DNA from: Geomonas sp. Red32
Lineage (GTDB): Bacteria; Desulfobacterota; Desulfuromonadia; Geobacterales; Geobacteraceae
Length of the DNA stretch: 64,000 nucleotides
Direction: 5' to 3'
NCBI RefSeq assembly: GCF_023652955.1
Contig: NZ_JAKLOY010000005.1
Location: 1 to 64,000 of the forward strand
Part shown: in pieces, positions 59,095 to 64,000 of the stretch
How the letters are laid out: every line of letters begins with the position of its first letter
How positions within the stretch are numbered: the stretch's first letter is position 1
Translations under genes and position numbers: made by a program
Notes under the pieces: generated by a model
What the model was told of the DNA's origin: nothing
Database searches by the model: none
The model's input: the letters and a program-made list of their open reading frames with translations, nothing else

Positions 59095-59124
59095 ATTGTA
59101 GTAGGTAGTGAAAGGAAAAGGCAA
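59095..59124 (-). promoter_or_regulatory. promoter of argC
   Basis: On the minus strand TTGCCT (59119-59124), an 18-base spacer and TACAAT (59095-59100), about 30 bases before the argC ATG and directly after the rpsI terminator. No ARG box was recognised. Confidence 0.55.
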
Positions 59125-59142
59125 CCGATTTGTAGCACCGAA

Positions 59143-59181
59143 CAAACAGCAAAAGGAGGAACCCTTGCGGATTCCCCCTTT
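59143..59181 (-). terminator. terminator of rplM-rpsI
   Basis: Ten-base arms (59172-59181 with 59052-like complement at 59152-59161, one G-T pair) enclose CCGCAAGGG; on the minus strand the hairpin runs into TTTTGCTGTTTG. It lies 34 bases after the rpsI stop. Confidence 0.8.
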
Positions 59182-59214
59182 GAAGTGCTGAATGAACGGC
59201 TTTCCGGCAGCGGA

Positions 59215-59604
59215 TTAACGCTTGGAGAACTGGAAGCTTGCGCGGGCAGCTTTCTTGCCGTATTTCTTTCTTTCCTTGATGCGCGAATCGCGGGTGATGA
59301 AACCAGCCTTTTTGAGGGTGCCACGCAGTTCGGCTTCGGCCTCGATGAGGGCCTTGGTGATGCCGTGTTTGATGGCGCCGGCCTGGCCGGAGTCGCCGCC
59401 GCCTTTGACGGTGACGAAGATGTCGTACTTGCCGACATTCTCAGTCAGCTCAAGCGGCTGCTTGACGACCATCTTGGAGGTTTCACGACCGAAGTACTGG
59501 TCGAGAGACTTGGTATTAACCGTGATCTCACCCGAACCCGGCTTGATCCAAACCCTGGCGATCGAGGATTTCCTTTTTCCCGTAGCGTAAAAGCTCACTG
59601 CCAT
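59215..59604 (-). CDS. rpsI: 30S ribosomal protein S9
   Basis: 129 residues: [20 protein letters not shown] and the C-terminal [18 protein letters not shown], whose last arginine contacts P-site tRNA. It follows rplM after 22 bases and is followed by a terminator. Confidence 0.98.
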   Translation of the reverse strand: MAVSFYATGKRKSSIARVWIKPGSGEITVNTKSLDQYFGRETSKMVVKQPLELTENVGKYDIFVTVKGGGDSGQAGAIKHGITKALIEAEAELRGTLKKAGFITRDSRIKERKKYGKKAARASFQFSKR

Positions 59605-59626
59605 TTTATATCTCCTGATGTACGAA

Positions 59627-60058
59627 TTAGATGTTCAGATTTTTCGGCTGCTGTGCGGCATGCGGATGAGCAGAGCCGGAGTAGATCTTGAGCTTCTTCA
59701 GCATGTGACGGGCAAGCTTGTTCTTGGGAAGCATACCCTTGACCGCTTTCTTGAGGAGCTCTTCCGGCTTCTTGTCAAGAAGCTTGCCGGCAGTGATCTC
59801 TTTGAGACCGCCGGGGAAAGAGGAGTGGCTGTAGTAAGTCTTGTCGGAGAATTTCTTGCCGGTCAGGGCAATTTTCTCGGCATTGACGACGATTACGAAG
59901 TCGCCGGTATCGACACTCGGGGTAAAGGTCGGCTTGTTTTTGCCACGCAGGACGTTGGCGATTTCGGTGGCAACACGGCCGAGGACCTTATTATCCACAT
60001 CAACCAGGTACCAATCCCTGGTCACTTCTTCTTTTTTGGCAACTTGCGTCGTCTTCAT
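59627..60058 (-). CDS. rplM: 50S ribosomal protein L13
   Basis: 143 residues: [20 protein letters not shown] and the C-terminal [20 protein letters not shown]. An early assembly protein. It has its own promoter (60117-60145). Confidence 0.98.
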   Translation of the reverse strand: MKTTQVAKKEEVTRDWYLVDVDNKVLGRVATEIANVLRGKNKPTFTPSVDTGDFVIVVNAEKIALTGKKFSDKTYYSHSSFPGGLKEITAGKLLDKKPEELLKKAVKGMLPKNKLARHMLKKLKIYSGSAHPHAAQQPKNLNI

Positions 60059-60116
60059 AAAACCTCACAGCTATCTGGAATTAGCAAAAGCTACTATGGG
60101 AAATTCGGAAATTGAA

Positions 60117-60145
60117 AATTTAATCGAATTGTCTGTCCGTGTCAA
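60117..60145 (-). promoter_or_regulatory. promoter of rplM-rpsI
   Basis: On the minus strand TTGACA (60140-60145), 17 bases, TAAATT (60117-60122), with AT-rich sequence around it. The predicted 5' UTR is about 50 bases. Confidence 0.75.
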
Positions 60146-60190
60146 GATAAAAACTCGGATAATGTTTGATTAACAAGGTCGGCACTAGGT

Positions 60191-60306
60191 CCCCCCCCTT
60201 TGCGAAGGGGGGACAGGGGGGATTTTAGCTATCGGTGGAGAAGCCCTCCTCCGCCCCAATGGCCGGGTTCCCCCACCCCCTCACCCCCTCCCTCCAAGAG
60301 AGGGGG
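60191..60306. repeat. palindromic repeats between rplM and truA, running into truA
   Basis: Unit 1 (60191-60227) is the inverted form of the element embedded at 56827-56860. Unit 2 (about 60270-60306) is CCCCTCCCTCCAAGAGAGGG, which covers the last codons and stop of truA. Confidence 0.8.
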
Positions 60307-61072
60307 AAATCGGGACCGGCATTTTCAGCGACTCTTCCGGGTAGAATACTTCCATCAGGCAAAGCCCCTGCGGCGGCGCGGTGATACCGGCGTCCGGGCG
60401 ATCCCCTTCGAGAAGGAGCCGCCTGATATCCTCCGCAGTTCTCCTTCCCAGCCCGACGTCCACCAAGGTCCCCGCCATGATCCGCACCATGTTCTTGAGA
60501 AAGCCGCTCCCGTTGATGTCGAGGTGAAGGAGTTCCCCCTCCCGGACCAGATCGATCGAGTTGATCCTCCGGATGGTCGTTTTGGCCGCGCATCTGGCTC
60601 CCTGGAAGGCAAGGAAGTCGTGCTCGCCGATGAACCCGGCCGCCGCCGCCTCCATAGCCGGAACGTTCACCGGTCCCGGCACCCTCCACGACGTATGCCT
60701 CACCAGGGGTGAGCGGAAGCGGTCGAGGAGGAGCGTGTACCGGTAATGTTTCGACACCGCATCCGCACGCGGATTGAACTCCAGCGGGACCTCGCACGCG
60801 TCGCGCACGGCGATGTCCTCGGGAAGCTGGGTATTGAGCCCCTCGCGAAAGGCGCGTAGCGGCATCCCCTTGCCGGTCCTGAAACAGGCCACCATGCCGC
60901 GGGCATGGACACCGGCGTCGGTCCGCCCCGAGGAGCGGAGCTTGGCCGGCTCGCCCAGCATGCGGCCGAGCGCCTCCTCCATGACCTCCTGGATGGTAAG
61001 CCCGTTCGGCTGGATCTGCCAGCCGGCATAGGCGGTGCCGTCGTATTCGACGATGAGCTTGATGTTCCGCAT
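60281..61072 (-). CDS. truA: tRNA pseudouridine(38-40) synthase
   Basis: 263 residues. Catalytic Asp52 lies in SSGRTDAGVHARGM; the N-terminus MRNIKLIVEYDGTAYAGWQI is typical. The enzyme isomerises uridines 38-40 in the anticodon stem-loop. The family core ends at LCLMEVFYPEE; the last residues (to SPSLGGRG) are coded by a palindromic repeat, so the natural stop was probably lost to repeat insertion. It lies 15 bases after asd. Confidence 0.95.
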   Translation of the reverse strand: MRNIKLIVEYDGTAYAGWQIQPNGLTIQEVMEEALGRMLGEPAKLRSSGRTDAGVHARGMVACFRTGKGMPLRAFREGLNTQLPEDIAVRDACEVPLEFNPRADAVSKHYRYTLLLDRFRSPLVRHTSWRVPGPVNVPAMEAAAAGFIGEHDFLAFQGARCAAKTTIRRINSIDLVREGELLHLDINGSGFLKNMVRIMAGTLVDVGLGRRTAEDIRRLLLEGDRPDAGITAPPQGLCLMEVFYPEESLKMPVPISPSLGGRG

Positions 61073-61087
61073 ACGGCCCCGTGGTGG

Positions 61088-62104
61088 TTACAGGTATTTC
61101 TCGATGAGGATCTCGGCGATCTGCACCGCGTTGGTGGCGGCACCCTTGCGGAGGTTGTCGGCCACGATCCAGAGGTTGAGGCCATTCTCTACCGACTCGT
61201 CTTCGCGGATGCGCCCCACGAGGGTGGCATCCTCTCCGGCGGCATCGATCGCCATCGGGTACTCGCTCTCCTCAGGATCGTCAACGAGTTCGACACCCGG
61301 CGCAGCCTTCAGGAGCGTTCTTGCCTCGGCCACGGTCAGCTTCTTCCCGGTCTCGATGTTGACCGACTCCGAATGCCCGAAGAAGACCGGCACCCTGACG
61401 CAGGTGGCGGTGGTCTTGATAGCCGCCCCCATGATTTTCTTGGTCTCGTTGACCATCTTCATCTCTTCCTTCGTGTAGCCGTTGTCGCAGAAGGAATCGA
61501 TCTGCGGCAGGCAGTTGAAGGCGATCTGGTGCGGATAGACCTTGTTTTCGGCGGGGCGGCCGTTCAAGAGCTCACCGGCCTGGATCCTCAGCTCGTCGAT
61601 GGCCTTGTTGCCGGTGCCGGAAACCGCCTGGTAGGTGGAGACCACGATCCTCTTGATGGCCGCCGCGTCGTGCAGCGGCTTCAATGCCACCACCATCTGA
61701 ATGGTGGAGCAGTTCGGGTTGGCGATGATCCCCTTCTTCCTGAAACCGGCGATCGCCTCCGGATTCACCTCCGGCACTACCAGCGGGACATCCTCATCCA
61801 TCCGCCAGGCGGAGGAGTTATCGATGCAGACCGCGCCCGCCTTGACTGCGGAGGGGCAGAACTCCTCGGAGCGCGCACCGCCCGCCGAGAAGAGAGCGAT
61901 GTCGATCCCCTTGAAGGAATCGTGGGTAAGCTCTTCCACCTCGATGGATTCGCCGCGGAACTCGAGAAATTCGCCGGCGCTCCGTTTGCTGGCCAGCAAC
62001 TTGATCTTCCCGACCGGGAAATCGCGCTCATCCAGGCACTCCATCATCTGCGCCCCGACCGCGCCGGTAGCGCCCACGATTGCAACATTGAAAAGCCTGC
62101 TCAT
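61088..62104 (-). CDS. asd: aspartate-semialdehyde dehydrogenase, USG-1-like type
   Basis: 338 residues: NADPH motif VAIVGATGAVG at 7-17 and catalytic C132 in IIANPNCSTIQ. It reduces aspartyl phosphate to the semialdehyde for Lys, Thr, Met and cell-wall synthesis. This subtype is common in Gram-positive bacteria, archaea and Geobacter relatives. A second, dissimilar enzyme is encoded just upstream. It runs into truA after 15 bases. Confidence 0.95.
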   Translation of the reverse strand: MSRLFNVAIVGATGAVGAQMMECLDERDFPVGKIKLLASKRSAGEFLEFRGESIEVEELTHDSFKGIDIALFSAGGARSEEFCPSAVKAGAVCIDNSSAWRMDEDVPLVVPEVNPEAIAGFRKKGIIANPNCSTIQMVVALKPLHDAAAIKRIVVSTYQAVSGTGNKAIDELRIQAGELLNGRPAENKVYPHQIAFNCLPQIDSFCDNGYTKEEMKMVNETKKIMGAAIKTTATCVRVPVFFGHSESVNIETGKKLTVAEARTLLKAAPGVELVDDPEESEYPMAIDAAGEDATLVGRIREDESVENGLNLWIVADNLRKGAATNAVQIAEILIEKYL

Positions 62105-62136
62105 ATCTTCTCCTTACGTTCGTCCTCTATTTTCAA

Positions 62137-62241
62137 TCCCCCCTCCCCTTGAGGGAGGGGGCGAGGGGGTGGGGGAGGTATCAACGGAGTACCGAAGCCA
62201 GCCTCCCCCCCACCCTGCCCCTCCCCCTCCAGGGGGGAGGG
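62137..62241. repeat. palindromic repeat block between the two asd genes
   Basis: CCCCTCCCCTTGAGGGAGGG (about 62138-62160) and a second CCCTCCCCCTCCAGGGGGGA region (to 62241) each fold on themselves, and the two halves also pair with each other. Confidence 0.75.
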
Positions 62242-62249
62242 AACAAGAG

Positions 62250-62286
62250 GCAAAAAGAGAAGCGCGCCCCGCAAGGGGACGCGCTC
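62250..62286 (-). terminator. terminator of the second asd
   Basis: AGCGCG-T-CCCC pairs with GGGGCGCGCT across TTGC (62261-62285), and on the minus strand TTCTCTTTTTGCC follows. It is 28 bases after the stop of the gene at 62313. Confidence 0.75.
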
Positions 62287-62312
62287 CTTACTGCCGTTAT
62301 GTGAGGAAGAGA

Positions 62313-63410
62313 CTACCTCTCCTTCAGGATCTGCAGCATGCGGCGCAGCGGCTCGGCGGCACCCCACAGGAGCTGGTCGCCGCAGGTGAAGGCGGTGACG
62401 TACTCCGGCCCCATCTTCATCTTGTGCAGACGGCCGACCGGAACGGTGAGCGAACCGGAAACGGCGGTCGGGGTGAGCTGGGCCAGGGTGTCCGGCTTGT
62501 TGTTGGGAACGTACTTGACCCACTGGTTGTCGTTCTTGATCATCTCCTCGAGGTCGGCGAGAGGAACGTCCTTCTTGAGCTTGATGGTCAGCGCCTGGCT
62601 GTGGCAGCGCATGGCGCCCACGCGGACGCAAAGGCCGTCCACCGGGATCGGGGTGGCGGTGCCGAGGATCTTGTTGGTCTCGGCGTACCCTTTCCACTCC
62701 TCGCGGCTCTGGCCGTCTTCCACTTCACGGTCGATCCAGGGAAGGACACTCCCGGCCAGCGGGAAGCCGAACTCCTTCACCGGCATGTCGCCGCCCCTAA
62801 GGGTTGCGGTGACCTTCTTGTCGATTTCGAGGATGGCGGAGGAAGGATTCTTCAGCTCCTCGGCCACCGCCGCATTCAGGACACCCATCTGGGAGAGAAG
62901 CTCGCGCATGTTGGGAGCGCCCGCGCCCGAGGCGGCCTGGTAGGTCATGGAGGATATCCACTCAACCACGCCGGCGCGGAAGAGCCCGCCGAGGCCCATC
63001 AGCATGAGGCTCACGGTGCAGTTGCCGCCGATGTAGTCCTTGACCCCCTTGGCGAGCGCTGCATCGATGACGTTGCGGTTGACCGGGTCGAGGATGATGA
63101 CGGCATCGGACTCCATACGGAGGGTCGAGGCCGCGTCGATCCAGTAGCCGTTCCAGCCGGCCTTGGCGAGCTCCGGACGGACCGCCTTGGTGTAATCGCC
63201 CCCCTGGCAGGTGATGATCACGTCGAGCTTTTTGAGCTCGTTGATATCGGAAGCGTCCTTCAGGGTGCCGGCGTTCATCGGGGCCGGCTGCCCCGTCTGG
63301 GAAGTGCTGAAAAACACCGGCTCGATACCGGCGAAATCATTCTCCTCCTGCATGCGCTGCATAAGGACGGAGCCAACCATACCACGCCAACCGACAAGTC
63401 CGACTTTCAT
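62313..63410 (-). CDS. asd: aspartate-semialdehyde dehydrogenase, E. coli type
   Basis: 365 residues: [20 protein letters not shown] with its NADPH motif and catalytic C131 in [19 protein letters not shown], both diagnostic of the Gram-negative Asd subtype. It is not close to the 338-residue enzyme downstream. Both have complete active sites, so both may work. It lies between leuB (51 bases) and a terminator. Confidence 0.95.
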   Translation of the reverse strand: MKVGLVGWRGMVGSVLMQRMQEENDFAGIEPVFFSTSQTGQPAPMNAGTLKDASDINELKKLDVIITCQGGDYTKAVRPELAKAGWNGYWIDAASTLRMESDAVIILDPVNRNVIDAALAKGVKDYIGGNCTVSLMLMGLGGLFRAGVVEWISSMTYQAASGAGAPNMRELLSQMGVLNAAVAEELKNPSSAILEIDKKVTATLRGGDMPVKEFGFPLAGSVLPWIDREVEDGQSREEWKGYAETNKILGTATPIPVDGLCVRVGAMRCHSQALTIKLKKDVPLADLEEMIKNDNQWVKYVPNNKPDTLAQLTPTAVSGSLTVPVGRLHKMKMGPEYVTAFTCGDQLLWGAAEPLRRMLQILKER

Positions 63411-63461
63411 AGTTCGTTCCTTTTCGCTTATTGGGTTAATAGGGAAGTAAGTGTTTAGCTA

Positions 63462-64000
63462 TTACAGGTTCGCGATGATCGCGTCGCCGATCTCCTTGGT
63501 GTTGACCAGCTTCTCGCCTTCCTTCTGCTGATAGATGTCGCGGGTGCGGTAGCCCTGATCGAGCACCTTGGCCACCGCGCTGTCGATGGCGTCGGCCGCC
63601 TCGACCATCCCGAAGGAGTAGCGGAGCATCATCCCGGCGGAGAGGATCTGGGCGATCGGGTTGGCGACACCCTGGCCCGCGATATCCGGGGCGCTGCCGC
63701 CGGAGGGCTCGTACATACCGAAGGAACCTTCAGCCAGGGAGGCGGAGGGGAGCATGCCGAGGGAGCCGGTCAGCATCGCGGCCTCGTCGGAGAGGATGTC
63801 GCCGAACATGTTTTCGCAGAGGATGACGTCGAATTGCTTCGGCCACTTTACCAGCTGCATAGCAGCGTTGTCCACGTACATGTGAGTGAGCTCGACGTCC
63901 GGGTACTCCTTGGCGATCCCGATCACCACTTCACGCCACAAAACCGAGGAGGAAAGGACGTTGGCCTTGTCGATCGAGCAGACCTTCTTGCCGCGCTTTC
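63462..64000 (-). CDS. leuB: 3-isopropylmalate dehydrogenase, C-terminal part (5' end beyond window)
   Basis: The visible 179 residues match the C-terminal half of Leu[41 protein letters not shown] with the substrate-binding lysine/aspartate region, and [14 protein letters not shown]. The enzyme oxidatively decarboxylates 3-isopropylmalate in leucine synthesis. An internal TTG at 63941 is not a start; the frame continues to the edge. Confidence 0.95.
   Translation of the reverse strand, partial: KRGKKVCSIDKANVLSSSVLWREVVIGIAKEYPDVELTHMYVDNAAMQLVKWPKQFDVILCENMFGDILSDEAAMLTGSLGMLPSASLAEGSFGMYEPSGGSAPDIAGQGVANPIAQILSAGMMLRYSFGMVEAADAIDSAVAKVLDQGYRTRDIYQQKEGEKLVNTKEIGDAIIANL

Overview
The window looks like part of the chromosome of a Geobacter-type deltaproteobacterium (Desulfuromonadia; Geobacter/Citrifermentans/Geomonas group). 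This is inferred from the 16S rRNA 5' end at the left edge, the GC-rich codon use, the Hyb-type uptake hydrogenase with its adjacent sigma-54 regulator pair, and the smc / roadblock / ftsY / zapB / zapA order. No database search was possible, so genus is not fixed. Every gene I can support lies on the minus strand, so the text below mostly follows transcription, from high to low coordinates.

Right end (55.7-64 kb): biosynthesis and small translation operons. The partial leuB is followed by two unrelated-type aspartate-semialdehyde dehydrogenases, truA, the rplM-rpsI operon with its own promoter and terminator, argC, and a YgiQ-type radical SAM gene that carries in-frame minisatellites and an embedded copy of a dispersed palindromic repeat.

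Middle-right (44.7-55.5 kb): a hydrogen-uptake block. A sigma-54 response regulator and a membrane histidine kinase (ATGA overlap) precede hybS-hybA-hybB-hybL-hybP (small subunit, ferredoxin, membrane b-type subunit, large subunit, maturation protease). A short tatA follows; the hydrogenase small subunit and HybA carry twin-arginine signals, so tatA is functionally plausible there. A near-consensus -24/-12 promoter sits just upstream of hybS. An isochorismatase-family hydrolase closes the block.

Centre (11-44.5 kb): the tRNA-tuf / secE-nusG / L11-L1-L10-L7/12 / rpoBC / str / S10 / spc / alpha clusters are fused into one run of about 33 kb, starting at a consensus promoter before thrU-tyrU-glyT-thrT-like tRNAs and ending at a terminator after rplQ. 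Two tuf genes bracket the run and differ in one amino acid. RNA control elements include an L10 leader, an rplL-rpoB attenuator-like hairpin, and two further strong hairpins.

Left (0-11 kb): chromosome segregation and division genes (smc, a roadblock/LC7 protein, ftsY, zapB-like, zapA), a gap in the position classic for 6S RNA, a 5-formyl-THF cyclo-ligase, RNase Y, a YmdB-type phosphodiesterase and tyrS. The window ends in three tandem promoters driving a 16S rRNA gene that runs off the edge.

Scattered through the non-operon parts are GC-rich palindromic repeats of at least three related types. They fill most intergenic gaps and in two places have become part of coding sequence (ygiQ, the 3' end of truA). 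I found no CRISPR array, prophage or insertion sequence, and no clear undescribed multi-gene system. The most unusual features are the repeat/minisatellite invasion of ygiQ, the roadblock gene between smc and ftsY, and the pair of dissimilar asd genes.
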